Position numbers and translations under genes: made by a program. A stretch of 64,000 nt of DNA from an uncultured Flavobacteriaceae bacterium. Lineage in GTDB: Bacteria > Bacteroidota > Bacteroidia > Flavobacteriales > Flavobacteriaceae. This document shows, in pieces, positions 53,758-62,661 of the stretch. Positions within the stretch are counted from its first letter, which is position 1, and every line of letters begins with the position of its first letter. Below the pieces are notes generated by a model. That model made no database searches. It saw only the letters and a list, made by a program, of their open reading frames with translations, and was not told the origin of the DNA. The stretch is from NCBI GenBank assembly GCA_947500385.1, contig CANMSA010000012.1, positions 1 through 64,000 of the forward strand, in the 5' to 3' direction.

Positions 53758-54567
53758 TTAAAAACCACGTTGGCGTTTGGCCTCAAAGATAAGTATTGCA
53801 GCCGAAACCGAAACGTTCATAGAGTCTATTTCCCCTTGCATGGGAATCAGTATATTTTGGTTCGAATTTCGTAACCAACGATCGGAAAGGCCAGTGGCTT
53901 CCGTTCCTACTATGATGGCAGATGCTTCCTTAAAATTGACATCCACATACGGTATTGAGGCCGATAGGGCCGCACAATACAAGCGTACCCCATTGGATTT
54001 TAAAAATTGAATTACTTCTTCCGTAGTGCCCACAGCAAGTTGATTTGTAAAAAGCCCTCCTACGCTCGAACGCACAATATTAGGGTTGTATAGGTCTGTT
54101 CGGGGGTTGGCTATGATAACGGCATCTAGGTTGGCTGCGTCCGCCGTTCGTAATAGGGCCCCAATATTCCCTGGTTTTTCTGGAGCTTCCGCCACCAGTA
54201 TTAACGCATTTTTTTTAGGGAGTTGTAAATCACTTAAAGTATGGGAAATGGCCTTTGCAATGGCTATGACTCCCTCCGTGCTTTCCCTGTAGGCCATTTT
54301 TTGATAGACCTCTTTCGATACATGTACAAATGCAGGAAGTGTGCCTTGTGGATTTAAAAAATCTTTCAGTTCATCCTCTGAAATAAAATCGCCTTGAAAC
54401 AAAATGGTTTCAATGGTATATTTTGCTTTTAATGCAAGCTGTAGTTCGCGAACTCCTTCCAATGCAAAAAGCCCCGTTTTTTTTCGTTCCCTCGATTTTT
54501 CTTGGAGGGACCGGATTTTTTTAACCAATGGGTTTTGCACGCTCGTGATTTGCTTAATTTCGTACAT
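53758..54567 (-). CDS. TrmH/SpoU-family RNA 2'-O-methyltransferase
   Basis: 269 residues. An N-terminal substrate-binding domain (about 1-90, 'ITSVQNPLVKKIRSLQEKS', 'LFALEGVRELQLAL') is followed by the knotted SPOUT domain with 'EAPEKPGNIGALLRTADAA', 'VGTEATGLSDRWL' and 'DSMNVSVSAAILIFEAKRQR'. It methylates ribose in rRNA or tRNA; target unknown. The start is set at 54567; the ORF can be opened to 54639, but that part is unlike the family and crosses the promoter box. Confidence 0.9.
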   Translation of the reverse strand: MYEIKQITSVQNPLVKKIRSLQEKSRERKKTGLFALEGVRELQLALKAKYTIETILFQGDFISEDELKDFLNPQGTLPAFVHVSKEVYQKMAYRESTEGVIAIAKAISHTLSDLQLPKKNALILVAEAPEKPGNIGALLRTADAANLDAVIIANPRTDLYNPNIVRSSVGGLFTNQLAVGTTEEVIQFLKSNGVRLYCAALSASIPYVDVNFKEASAIIVGTEATGLSDRWLRNSNQNILIPMQGEIDSMNVSVSAAILIFEAKRQRGF

Positions 54568-54571
54568 GTAG

Positions 54572-54579
54572 CAAATGTA
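54572..54579 (-). promoter_or_regulatory. -7 box exactly 4 nt before the TrmH-family start codon
   Basis: The minus strand reads TACATTTG-CTAC-ATG, the same layout as at 11880 and 17938. A leaderless message is expected if the box is used. Confidence 0.45.
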
Positions 54580-54629
54580 AATAAAACGGATTTGGCGCGA
54601 CTCAGTATGAAACATAAAACAACGAACGA

Positions 54630-55427
54630 ATGAAACCATTATTAATAGTAAGTATCCTAGTACTTTTTGTGCATTGTAAAGAGACCCCTAAACCGATGTC
54701 GACGATTGAAAAAACAATGACAGAAAGCAGTGAGCAGGCCATTTTATATCCGGAAAGTCTGGCAAAGGTCTTTGAGGCCCATGGTGGCTTGGATGCATGG
54801 CGTAGCAAGCGCACATTGACCTATGATCTGCCCAAGCCAAATGGTTCTGAAACACATAGTACCGATTTGTATTCGCGAAAGGACAAAATTGAAATGGGGG
54901 CCATTGCTATGGGTTTTGATGGAAAAGAAGTATGGTTGAAGGATCAAGAAGGCGCTTATAAAGGGGATGCTATTTTTTATCATAATCTCATGTTTTATTT
55001 CTATGCAATGCCTTTTGTATTGGCCGACAATGGTATAAACTATGGTGCTACCGAACCGTTGGTCTTCGAAGGGGTTTCCTACCCGGGAATCCAGATTACC
55101 TATGATTCGGGAGTGGGAACATCCCCTAAGGACGAATATTATATTCATTATGATCCAACTACCAATAAAATGGCATGGTTGGGATACACCGTTACCTATC
55201 GAAGCGGGGAGAAATCGGATAATGTAAAATGGATACGCTATGGAGATTGGATGCAAGTCGACGGCCTGTTAATGCCCAAAACCCTGACATGGCATGCTTA
55301 TGAAGGGCGTGAAATCAAAGAAGCGAAGAATAGTTATAGCTTTGAGAATGTCTCGCTCAGTTCGGAATCAAAACCGGTAGGTTTTTACGCCATTCCGGAG
55401 AATGCCGAAGTAGTAACAAAGAAATGA
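54630..55427 (+). CDS. DUF6503-family lipoprotein
   Basis: 265 residues, lipoprotein signal MKPLLIVSILVLFVHC with lipid Cys16. The mature part has 'VFEAHGGLDAWRSKRTLTYDL' and beta-strands typical of LolA/LolB-like folds, in line with DUF6503. It may bind lipid or another hydrophobic ligand in the periplasm. It stands before the molybdenum-cofactor genes (42 nt to moaD) on the same strand but its function is not known to be linked. Confidence 0.8.
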   Translation: MKPLLIVSILVLFVHCKETPKPMSTIEKTMTESSEQAILYPESLAKVFEAHGGLDAWRSKRTLTYDLPKPNGSETHSTDLYSRKDKIEMGAIAMGFDGKEVWLKDQEGAYKGDAIFYHNLMFYFYAMPFVLADNGINYGATEPLVFEGVSYPGIQITYDSGVGTSPKDEYYIHYDPTTNKMAWLGYTVTYRSGEKSDNVKWIRYGDWMQVDGLLMPKTLTWHAYEGREIKEAKNSYSFENVSLSSESKPVGFYAIPENAEVVTKK

Positions 55428-55469
55428 TCATACTTTTAAGTAAATTGTCATTTCTAATATGCGTAAACT

Positions 55470-55712
55470 ATGGAAGTTTTGTTGTTCGGAATAGCGAAGG
55501 ATATCGTTGGAAAGACGCTGTATGAGTTGGATGATGTTACAGACAACCCGAAATCTGTTTTAGAATTGAAACAATATATGGTGGCACAGTTTCCTGAATT
55601 TGGTAAACTTTCTTCGCTGGCCATTGCTGTTAACAGTGAGTATGCGGCAGATGACGTATCTTTGAAACAGGGCGACGAAATTGCAATTATACCGCCCGTA
55701 AGCGGAGGCTAA
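55470..55712 (+). CDS. moaD: Molybdopterin synthase small subunit MoaD
   Basis: 80-residue ubiquitin-like sulfur carrier ending in Gly-Gly ('IIPPVSGG'), which becomes a thiocarboxylate and donates sulfur to precursor Z. The body 'VLLFGIAKDIVGKTLYEL' fits the family. It overlaps moaE by one base (TAATG). Confidence 0.92.
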   Translation: MEVLLFGIAKDIVGKTLYELDDVTDNPKSVLELKQYMVAQFPEFGKLSSLAIAVNSEYAADDVSLKQGDEIAIIPPVSGG

Positions 55713-56131
55713 TGATAGAACCAATAATTGAAATAGTAGATAACTTAGATCCTGGGAAGGTATATCAAGAACTATCCCACCCTAAAAGCGGTGGTGTGTG
55801 TGTTTTTGTAGGGGCCGTACGTGATAGTACACAAGGCGAGGAGGTTGTTTCTTTGGAGTTCGAAAGCTATCAGCGTATGGCGCTTAAAGAAATGAGAAAA
55901 ATTGCTTTGGAAGCGGCCGAAAAATGGACGTTGAATGCTGTAGTGGTTCGTCACGCGGTAGGGGCAAAAGAAATAGAGGAACCGGTAGTAGTGGTGGGGG
56001 CTTCGGCAGCTCATCGAGATGCTTGTTTTCAAGCCTGTAGATACTTAATAGATACGTTGAAAGAGCGAGTGCCCATCTGGAAAAAAGAGTATTTCAAAAA
56101 TAAAACGGTGTGGGTATCGGCCCATCCGTAG
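55712..56131 (+). CDS. moaE: Molybdopterin synthase catalytic subunit MoaE
   Basis: 139 residues. 'CVFVGAVRDSTQGEEVVSLEFESYQRMALKEM', 'RHAVGAKEIEEPVVVVGASAAHRDACFQACRYLIDTLKERVPIWKKE' carry the family's substrate-binding Arg/His/Lys residues. Together with MoaD it converts precursor Z to molybdopterin. Confidence 0.94.
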   Translation: MIEPIIEIVDNLDPGKVYQELSHPKSGGVCVFVGAVRDSTQGEEVVSLEFESYQRMALKEMRKIALEAAEKWTLNAVVVRHAVGAKEIEEPVVVVGASAAHRDACFQACRYLIDTLKERVPIWKKEYFKNKTVWVSAHP

Positions 56132-56194
56132 CAAATTTCTATTCCTCGCCCTAGCGCTTATCTCACCGCGATCAAATGTATTACCAAAACAAGT

Positions 56195-56668
56195 ATGAAT
56201 AAAGAATTATCACATATTGACGAAGCGGGAAATGCCAATATGGTCGATGTCTCGACGAAAACTACCAGTACGCGAACCGCTAAAGCCTCGGGTTTGGTTA
56301 CTTTCCATGCCGACGTGTTTCGCACTTTGGCCGGTCAAGATTTTTTAGGAGCCAAAGGTAGTATTGTTCAAACGGCGGTCATCGCCGGTATACAGGCCGT
56401 TAAAAAGACTTCGGAGTTGATACCCCTCTGTCACCAGTTGAACCTTTCTAAAATTAATATTGATATTCAACCGGTCGCGAATTCCCTGAAAATCGTTTGT
56501 ACCGTAACATGTAATGAACGAACAGGGGTAGAAATGGAGGCACTTATCGGGGTTTCGGTGAGTGCTTTGACGATTTACGATATGTGCAAGGCTTTGTCGC
56601 ATGATATTCAGATAACGGCCATACAACTAGAAGAAAAAACAGGAGGTAAAAATGACTTCAACCGCTAA
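56195..56668 (+). CDS. moaC: Cyclic pyranopterin monophosphate synthase MoaC
   Basis: 157 residues. 'NMVDVSTKTTSTRTAKASG', 'IPLCHQLNLSKINID' and 'TGVEMEALIGVSVSALTIYDMCKALSH' are diagnostic. It completes cyclic pyranopterin monophosphate together with MoaA, which is not in this window. It overlaps mobA by 17 nt. Confidence 0.95.
   Translation: MNKELSHIDEAGNANMVDVSTKTTSTRTAKASGLVTFHADVFRTLAGQDFLGAKGSIVQTAVIAGIQAVKKTSELIPLCHQLNLSKINIDIQPVANSLKIVCTVTCNERTGVEMEALIGVSVSALTIYDMCKALSHDIQITAIQLEEKTGGKNDFNR
56641..56647 (+). promoter_or_regulatory. Perfect Shine-Dalgarno sequence before mobA
   Basis: AGGAGGT lies 4 nt before the ATG at 56652, inside the last codons of moaC. This is rare in Bacteroidota, which mostly initiate without such sites, and it fixes the mobA start. 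Confidence 0.55.
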
Positions 56669-57242
56669 ATTATATGGATTGGTACTTTCTGGTGGAAAAA
56701 GCACCAGAATGGGAACCGACAAAGGATTGATTCCGTATCATGGTATTCCGCAACGGTCGCATTTATATCAATTATTAAGTAAGGTTTGTGAAGAGACCTT
56801 TATTAGTATACGTGCAGATCAGGCATCCGAATTGCCGGCGGATATGAAACCGATCGTAGATGAAAATAAGTATCGCGGCCCCTATAATGGGTTATTATCG
56901 GCACACACACGATTCCCGGATGTGGGGTGGCTTGTGTTGGCATGCGATTTACCGTTGATAGACGAAGAAGCGTTGAGGCAACTAGTTTCTGAACGGGACT
57001 CAGGAATGGTATCCACGGCCTTTGCACAGGCCAATGACCCTTTGCCGGAACCTTTATGTGCTATTTGGGAACCGGAAGCCCTCCGTGCTTCAACCGATTA
57101 TTTGGCGGGAGGCGCAGGTACTTGTCCTAGAAAGTTTCTGATCAACCATGACCGGGTGAAACTGGTATTTCCCAAGAACCCCAATACATTGTTGAATGCC
57201 AATTCGGAAGCAGATTACAAAGAGGCGATTGCAAAACTATAA
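56652..57242 (+). CDS. mobA: Molybdenum cofactor guanylyltransferase (MobA-like)
   Basis: 196 residues of the nucleotidyltransferase fold: 'GLVLSGGKSTRMGTDKGLIPYHG' at the N-terminus and 'WLVLACDLPLIDEEAL' mid-protein. It would attach GMP (or another nucleotide) to the molybdenum cofactor. Start fixed by the Shine-Dalgarno site. CTP-specific relatives (MocA) are possible. Confidence 0.9.
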   Translation: MTSTAKLYGLVLSGGKSTRMGTDKGLIPYHGIPQRSHLYQLLSKVCEETFISIRADQASELPADMKPIVDENKYRGPYNGLLSAHTRFPDVGWLVLACDLPLIDEEALRQLVSERDSGMVSTAFAQANDPLPEPLCAIWEPEALRASTDYLAGGAGTCPRKFLINHDRVKLVFPKNPNTLLNANSEADYKEAIAKL

Positions 57243-57252
57243 TACCTAGCGA

Positions 57253-58317
57253 ATGCAAGCGGAACGTTACAATCGACAATTGATTCTAAAAGATTTCGGA
57301 CCCGAGGCGCAGCAAAAGCTTGCCAATGCCGCCGTTTTGGTAGTAGGGGCTGGCGGTTTAGGAGTTCCGGTACTTACCTATCTGAACGCCATGGGGGTCG
57401 GTACTTTGGGAATTGTTGATAATGATGTTGTAGCACTTTCCAATTTGCACCGGCAGGTAATATACAAGGAATCCGATGTGGGGCTGTCAAAAGTGAAAAC
57501 GGCTATTGGTGCCCTTAAAGCTCAGAATGCATCCACCGATTTTCATGGGTATGGCACTTTTTTGACCAAGGATAATGCCCTAGAAATTATAGCCGGTTAT
57601 GATTTGGTGATTGATGCTACCGATAATTTTCCTACCCGTTATTTAATCAATGACGCCTGCGTAGTATTGAAAAAGCCCTTTGTATATGGTGCGTTGCACG
57701 GGTTTGAAGGGCAGATAAGTGTTTTTAATTATAAAAACGGCCCAACCTACCGTTGTCTGTATCCAACGATGCCCAAGGCAGATGAGGTACCCAATTGCAA
57801 CGAACATGGGGTATTGGGTATCGTGCCCGGAATTGTAGGCAATTTTCAGGCCTTGGAAGCCATAAAAGTACTGACCGGAGTAGGGCAGGTGCTCTCCGGA
57901 AAGTTATTGTTGTTTAATGGATTAGGATCGGTTTTTCAAAAAATTAAATTTTCGCGAAACCCGAAAAACACGAAACGTATCGTTTTGGAAGCCAACTATG
58001 ATTTTGATTGTGAAATGCCGTTTGCCTCCATTTCTGCTGCAGATTTTTTGGTTTTAAATGAAAAGAGCCAACTTCAAATTATAGATGTACGCACGCTGGC
58101 CGAATTTCAAGGCGGGCATTTGCCCAATAGTCTCCACATTCCGTTGCACGAGCTTGTTGGGCGCGCCCAGGAAATAAATTCAGACGCCCCGGCCTATTTT
58201 CTGTGCCAATCTGGAATACGCAGTCAAAAAGCCATTGCGTTGCTACAGGAACAAATTCCGACCGCCCGTTTAATCGATATTTCAGGGGGAATGAACCGGC
58301 TTAAAGTGACTATTTGA
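57253..58317 (+). CDS. MoeB/ThiF-type adenylyltransferase with rhodanese domain
   Basis: 354 residues. The N-terminal E1-like domain (about 1-235) has 'NAAVLVVGAGGLGVPVLTYL', 'DNDVVALSNLHRQVIY' and 'DATDNFPTRYLINDAC'. The C-terminal rhodanese domain (about 260-354) has active Cys in 'YFLCQSGIRSQKA'. It adenylates the MoaD C-terminus and likely supplies the sulfur. Of the two CxxC zinc pairs of E. coli MoeB only isolated Cys are seen (in 'YRCLYP' and 'PNCNEH'). It begins 10 nt after mobA. Confidence 0.88.
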   Translation: MQAERYNRQLILKDFGPEAQQKLANAAVLVVGAGGLGVPVLTYLNAMGVGTLGIVDNDVVALSNLHRQVIYKESDVGLSKVKTAIGALKAQNASTDFHGYGTFLTKDNALEIIAGYDLVIDATDNFPTRYLINDACVVLKKPFVYGALHGFEGQISVFNYKNGPTYRCLYPTMPKADEVPNCNEHGVLGIVPGIVGNFQALEAIKVLTGVGQVLSGKLLLFNGLGSVFQKIKFSRNPKNTKRIVLEANYDFDCEMPFASISAADFLVLNEKSQLQIIDVRTLAEFQGGHLPNSLHIPLHELVGRAQEINSDAPAYFLCQSGIRSQKAIALLQEQIPTARLIDISGGMNRLKVTI

Positions 58318-58345
58318 TAAGCCTAGGAATGGTCGATTTCCCGTA

Positions 58346-60157
58346 TTAGTTTTCTTCTTCTAGTTTTGATATCATTTTTTCGGCATGGGTGTTTTTAGGA
58401 TCCAATGCGAGTGATTTTTTGTAGTTTTCAATAGCAAGGGTAGTTTCGCCCAGTTTCATACAGGCCTCTGCATAACTGTCATACGCATTGGCATTTTCTG
58501 GATACAACAACATATTTATTTTAAAGACCTCTTGTGCCAGTTTCATATTGTCTCCATATAGATACTCATATCCTACCGCGTTTATATTCCCCACTGCGAC
58601 GGTAGGATCCTGCGGGTCTTGCGCAAGCAGGGTTTTATAGGCAGCGAGCCCTTGATCAAAATCACCCGCTACCACCCATTCGAGAGGGAGTTTCACATCT
58701 GCGGCCAATTTCGGAAAGGTCGATTGTGTTTCTCCCGTATCGGGGTTGACGACGAGCATATTTAAAACACCGTCTTCCGCTTCACGCTTAAATTGTATCA
58801 ATCGATCGTTTTCTCTTCTAACATAGGTAGTGTCTGATACCTGAAACAACTCATTTTCAGCAAAGCCTAAGCCTTTACGATAAAGCAGACCGTTCTTTTC
58901 ATACACCTCGATAAACAGATTTTCATTCACTTGGTAACGTCCTGTGATCTCTGACAGGGTTTTTGATTCCAAGGCTAATTTGTCATAGGTAAGTACGTAA
59001 TCATCCCATTCGTATGATAGGGCGACGGAACGGATCAATTCAGCAATAAAATCGGGATGGTTCGAATTGGTCAATATGACCACGCCGTACCCTTTATCCC
59101 TATGTGCCACCAATTCGCTGGAGAAACCTTCGTCCCAGCCTCCGTGCCCGAAATATATTTCATCTTTCTTCTTGTTGATGAAAATTCCCAATCCGATAAA
59201 ATCTGCAACAAAGGGGGTCAGCATTTTGTTCCCCATTTCCTTGGAGAGTATTTTGGTACTGGTACCTGCGTAGGTTTCCTGTAGGTCAATGGCAAATTTG
59301 GCCAAATCTTCAGAAGTGGTCCAGAGACCGGCCGCCGCCATCTCGGGGTACGTATGTCTTTCTCCCTTGGTCATCTCTCCGTCTGGTAAATAGCCGGTAG
59401 CCGCAAGTGCTAACTGCTCACCGGTCAGCGGCTGGGCATACGTACTATGTTCCATACCCAAGGGGTCTAACACCAATTCTTTCATGGTCTCAGGGAAACT
59501 CTTGCCACTGGCATCCATTACCATTTGTTGCATAATGGTATAGCCGCCACCAGAATAGCGAAAACTCTCTTCTGGCAATTTATCGACAACAATAGGGCCG
59601 GAGTTGGCGGGAGGTGTTCCATTTAATACCTGGATCACCGATGGCACCGGTAAGTCTGGACTATAGCCTAAAAAGCCATGAACGGTGAGGCCAGCTGTAT
59701 GGCTCAACAATTGTTGGAGGCTTACCTTTTTTTGCTTGGTAAATTCGTTTTCGGGAAGCTGCCATGATTTCAGTTGGGTATTGATATCGTCTTCCAGATC
59801 TAGCACCCCCTGGTCGGCCATTCGCAAGGCACCATAGGCTGCAACCGGTTTGCTGATAGACCCCGCTTGAAACAGTGTCTTGGCGGTCACGGGTTCCTTT
59901 CGTTCTTTGTGCATTACCCCATAGGCCTTTGACCAAGCGATTTCACCGTCCTTGATTACTGCAATACTGACCCCGGGAACACCGTAATGATCCATGCGTT
60001 CTTCGAGCGTCCAGGTGGCGTCTCCCTTGATATAAACAGGTGGGATAAGATTCGATTCTACCGCGGTTATTTTACTATCGTCGACAGCGGTCTTCGGTTC
60101 CTCTTTACAGCAAACAAAGCAAAGGGTGATGAGTAGTACTACCAGTATTTTTTTCAT
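58346..60157 (-). CDS. Serine hydrolase (beta-lactamase fold) with C-terminal TPR, lipoprotein
   Basis: 603 residues. The signal ends at a lipobox ('TLCFVCC'). The class-C beta-lactamase/DD-peptidase-like domain (about 45-390) has SxxK at S100-K103 ('AGSISKPVAAYG'), a Tyr-containing 'YSGGGYTIMQQ' and 'GHGGWDEGF' in place of KTG. A C-terminal region with TPR-like helices (about 500-600) ends the protein. Acts in the periplasm on an ester or amide; true antibiotic resistance is not implied. Confidence 0.85.
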   Translation of the reverse strand: MKKILVVLLITLCFVCCKEEPKTAVDDSKITAVESNLIPPVYIKGDATWTLEERMDHYGVPGVSIAVIKDGEIAWSKAYGVMHKERKEPVTAKTLFQAGSISKPVAAYGALRMADQGVLDLEDDINTQLKSWQLPENEFTKQKKVSLQQLLSHTAGLTVHGFLGYSPDLPVPSVIQVLNGTPPANSGPIVVDKLPEESFRYSGGGYTIMQQMVMDASGKSFPETMKELVLDPLGMEHSTYAQPLTGEQLALAATGYLPDGEMTKGERHTYPEMAAAGLWTTSEDLAKFAIDLQETYAGTSTKILSKEMGNKMLTPFVADFIGLGIFINKKKDEIYFGHGGWDEGFSSELVAHRDKGYGVVILTNSNHPDFIAELIRSVALSYEWDDYVLTYDKLALESKTLSEITGRYQVNENLFIEVYEKNGLLYRKGLGFAENELFQVSDTTYVRRENDRLIQFKREAEDGVLNMLVVNPDTGETQSTFPKLAADVKLPLEWVVAGDFDQGLAAYKTLLAQDPQDPTVAVGNINAVGYEYLYGDNMKLAQEVFKINMLLYPENANAYDSYAEACMKLGETTLAIENYKKSLALDPKNTHAEKMISKLEEEN

Positions 60158-60243
60158 GATTGTTGATTTTGATGATGAATGGTTCTAACTTATTTTTTGA
60201 TATGATTAAATGTAAGCATTGTTTGAAAGCGGTTCGTGGTATG

Positions 60244-61302
60244 TTAATAATATATTTCCGCAGCTTTTTTGATAAGGGTCATTTGTGTTTGTATAGAATT
60301 GCCTCTTCTGTAATCGCTTTTTGTTTTGAATACCAATACTGCATCTATCGCAGGAAATACCGTAATATTTTGACCAAGGGCACCTTGGGCGGAATACGCA
60401 CCTTTGAGATTGGGTTCGCCTGTATTTTCTAGCAGCCACCACATATAGCCATACCCTAGATCCAGCCCATCCTCCTTGAGAACGGGCACATTTTTTTGCG
60501 CTTCGTGATAAGAGGTTCGTTGCGTTAACATATCATTGATCCAATGTTGTGGAATAAGTTGTTTGTCTTTCCATCTTCCTTTATGAAGCATTAAAAGCCC
60601 CATTCGTGCCATATCACGTGTGGAGAACCACATATGGTAGGCCGGGAATCTCGATACGGTGGTGTCACCACTTTTCATCTGTAATGAACGATCCCAATCC
60701 TGCATTTGCAAAGGAATTGCCAATTGTCGCTCGACTTCATCATAGATATTCTTTCCCGTTTCCTGTTCAAAGATGTGTCCGGCAAGGTTAAAATCCCAAT
60801 TGTTGTACAACCAATAGCTTCCAGGGTCTACAGATCCCCTCTCGGGCGCAAATTGCCTAAAGTCGCCCCCATTCGCACCGCGAAGGTATATGCCAGATCG
60901 GGCGGACAATACATCTCGGATGGTCGCTTTTTTTTCGATCGGGAGCAAGGCATTCACATCCTCTATCTCCAAATCTGCCAGGGTTTTGTTCAAGTCTAAT
61001 TTGTTTCGCTCAACATAGTGTCCATATAACATGGCCAGAACGCTTTTACGACAAGAGGCGATGTAGCTGTTTTCCCTTACGTCTCCGTATTCCAATACGA
61101 TTTTCCCCTTATGAATTAATAAGAGACCGGTAACATTGGTACTGTCGATCACATAGCGCGTAAAGATAGAACGTGCCGTAGGTCCCCAGCCATCTGCTTC
61201 GGGGGTGGGGTTTACCGACCAGTTTTTCTCTGGAAATACCTGGGCTTCTCCCTTACAGTTCAATAGAAGAAAACAGAGCAGTAGTATACAAGAAACTTTC
61301 AT
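60244..61302 (-). CDS. Serine hydrolase (beta-lactamase fold), lipoprotein
   Basis: 352 residues. The signal ends at Cys16 ('LLLNC'). The active-site SxxK is S83-K86 ('IASCRKSVLA'), with 'YLYNNWDFNLAGHIFEQ'-like Tyr-Asn motif and a C-terminal 'AQGALGQNITVFP' where KTG would be. It is a beta-lactamase-family esterase or peptidase. It is unrelated in detail to the neighbouring 603-residue enzyme apart from fold. Confidence 0.83.
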   Translation of the reverse strand: MKVSCILLLCFLLLNCKGEAQVFPEKNWSVNPTPEADGWGPTARSIFTRYVIDSTNVTGLLLIHKGKIVLEYGDVRENSYIASCRKSVLAMLYGHYVERNKLDLNKTLADLEIEDVNALLPIEKKATIRDVLSARSGIYLRGANGGDFRQFAPERGSVDPGSYWLYNNWDFNLAGHIFEQETGKNIYDEVERQLAIPLQMQDWDRSLQMKSGDTTVSRFPAYHMWFSTRDMARMGLLMLHKGRWKDKQLIPQHWINDMLTQRTSYHEAQKNVPVLKEDGLDLGYGYMWWLLENTGEPNLKGAYSAQGALGQNITVFPAIDAVLVFKTKSDYRRGNSIQTQMTLIKKAAEIYY

Positions 61303-61335
61303 TAATTTTTATAGATCGCTTAATCTAAATCGGTG

Positions 61336-62622
61336 CTATTTCCCCTCATATTTACCCATATAACGCTTCCAAAGTTGGGTCTGGTGGGTATCGAGAGAGA
61401 GTTTTCGACCATCAATAAAGGCATATAATAATTGATTGCCCCGCATATCCAAGGCGTCCCCTTCCGATAAGAACAGGGTAGCACTTTTACCAACGGCCAA
61501 GGTACCATAGGCATTGTCTATACCCAAAATTTTGGCAGTATTGCCTGTAATCAATGCCAGTGCCTTTTCCTTATCCAAGCCCTGCGCCACTACCTGCCCC
61601 GCATAAAAAGGAAGGTTGCGGGTTTGAAAATTACTGGCCTCGCCATTTTGAAGTGCCACCAATAGTCCGGCATCTGAAAGTAGTTTCGGGAGCTTATAGG
61701 GCAAATCATAGTCTTCGTAATCAAAATTAGGGAGGTTGTGCGTAAACTGTACCAATACTGGAATACTATGTTGTTTAAGGAAGTCGGTCACTTTATAGGC
61801 ATGGTAACCACCTACGAGGACTACTTTTTTTACGCCGACTTTTTTCGCCATGGTGATACCATCAATGATTTCTTTTTCCCCGTCGGCATATAGATACAAT
61901 GTTTGGGAACCGTCATAAAGGCCTTGCATCGCCTCGAAAGCGGGATTCGTTTCTTTGGCAGTTCCCTTACCATAGGCCGAAGCACCTTGCATAAAACCTT
62001 CTACTTCGGCAAGTTGTTCGTCGTATTGGTCGTTTGGTTTAAACCCGCGTTCTTCCCCCATCCACCAGCGTCCTCTCCTAAAGCTGTTCGGCCAGTGCAG
62101 GTGAATCCCGTCATCTTCTTTTATGGCTGCGTCCTCCCAATTCCAAGCATCAAACTGCACAATTGACGAGGTTCCTGAAATGCGTCCGCCTTGTGGGGTA
62201 ATCTGGGCCAGCAGTACGCCATTGGGTCGCATGCTTTCTACGACTTTGGATTCCGCATTATAGGCAATCAAACTTCGAACATGAGGAATGAGGTCTCCAA
62301 TCTCATCTTGATCATTACTGGCACGCACCGCATTTACTTCAATCAATCCGAGGGATTTGTTAGGAGCGATAAAACCTGGATAGAGGTGTTTGCCCATTGC
62401 GTCTATTACAGTGCCTTTAGGGGTCTCGTTCGTACCCAAAGCGATGATCTTACCGTTTTCAAAAACCAAAGTGGCATTCTCGATGACAGTACCGTCACCT
62501 ATATGGGCAGTTGCTCCGGTAATGGTAATCGCTTCTTTCTGAACAGGGGCCGGGGTCTGTTGTGCCAATCCTTGAAGGCAGGCTCCCAGAAGTACGAGTA
62601 GTGTGTATACTATTTTTTTCAT
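61336..62622 (-). CDS. Amidohydrolase-like protein with lost metal ligands
   Basis: 428 residues with a signal peptide ('GACLQGLAQQ'). The amidohydrolase fold is clear ('ATLVFENGKIIALGTNETPKG', 'ITGNTAKILGIDNAYGTLAVGKSATLFL'), but the metal HxH of the canonical 'PGFIDxHxH' is replaced by 'PGFIAPNKS' (about 82-90) and the C-terminal Asp of the 'GTDS' type is absent ('LQNGEASNF'). It is probably non-catalytic, or acts differently. It lies 40 nt after the next amidohydrolase, which keeps its ligands. Confidence 0.82.
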   Translation of the reverse strand: MKKIVYTLLVLLGACLQGLAQQTPAPVQKEAITITGATAHIGDGTVIENATLVFENGKIIALGTNETPKGTVIDAMGKHLYPGFIAPNKSLGLIEVNAVRASNDQDEIGDLIPHVRSLIAYNAESKVVESMRPNGVLLAQITPQGGRISGTSSIVQFDAWNWEDAAIKEDDGIHLHWPNSFRRGRWWMGEERGFKPNDQYDEQLAEVEGFMQGASAYGKGTAKETNPAFEAMQGLYDGSQTLYLYADGEKEIIDGITMAKKVGVKKVVLVGGYHAYKVTDFLKQHSIPVLVQFTHNLPNFDYEDYDLPYKLPKLLSDAGLLVALQNGEASNFQTRNLPFYAGQVVAQGLDKEKALALITGNTAKILGIDNAYGTLAVGKSATLFLSEGDALDMRGNQLLYAFIDGRKLSLDTHQTQLWKRYMGKYEGK

Positions 62623-62661
62623 CTGTTTAAATTTTATTGTTTTTAACCTGAGGGTCCTTTT

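Noticed and set aside
58346-61302. Two beta-lactamase resistance genes
   Set aside because: SxxK is present but KTG is replaced; both look like general serine hydrolases of the same fold.
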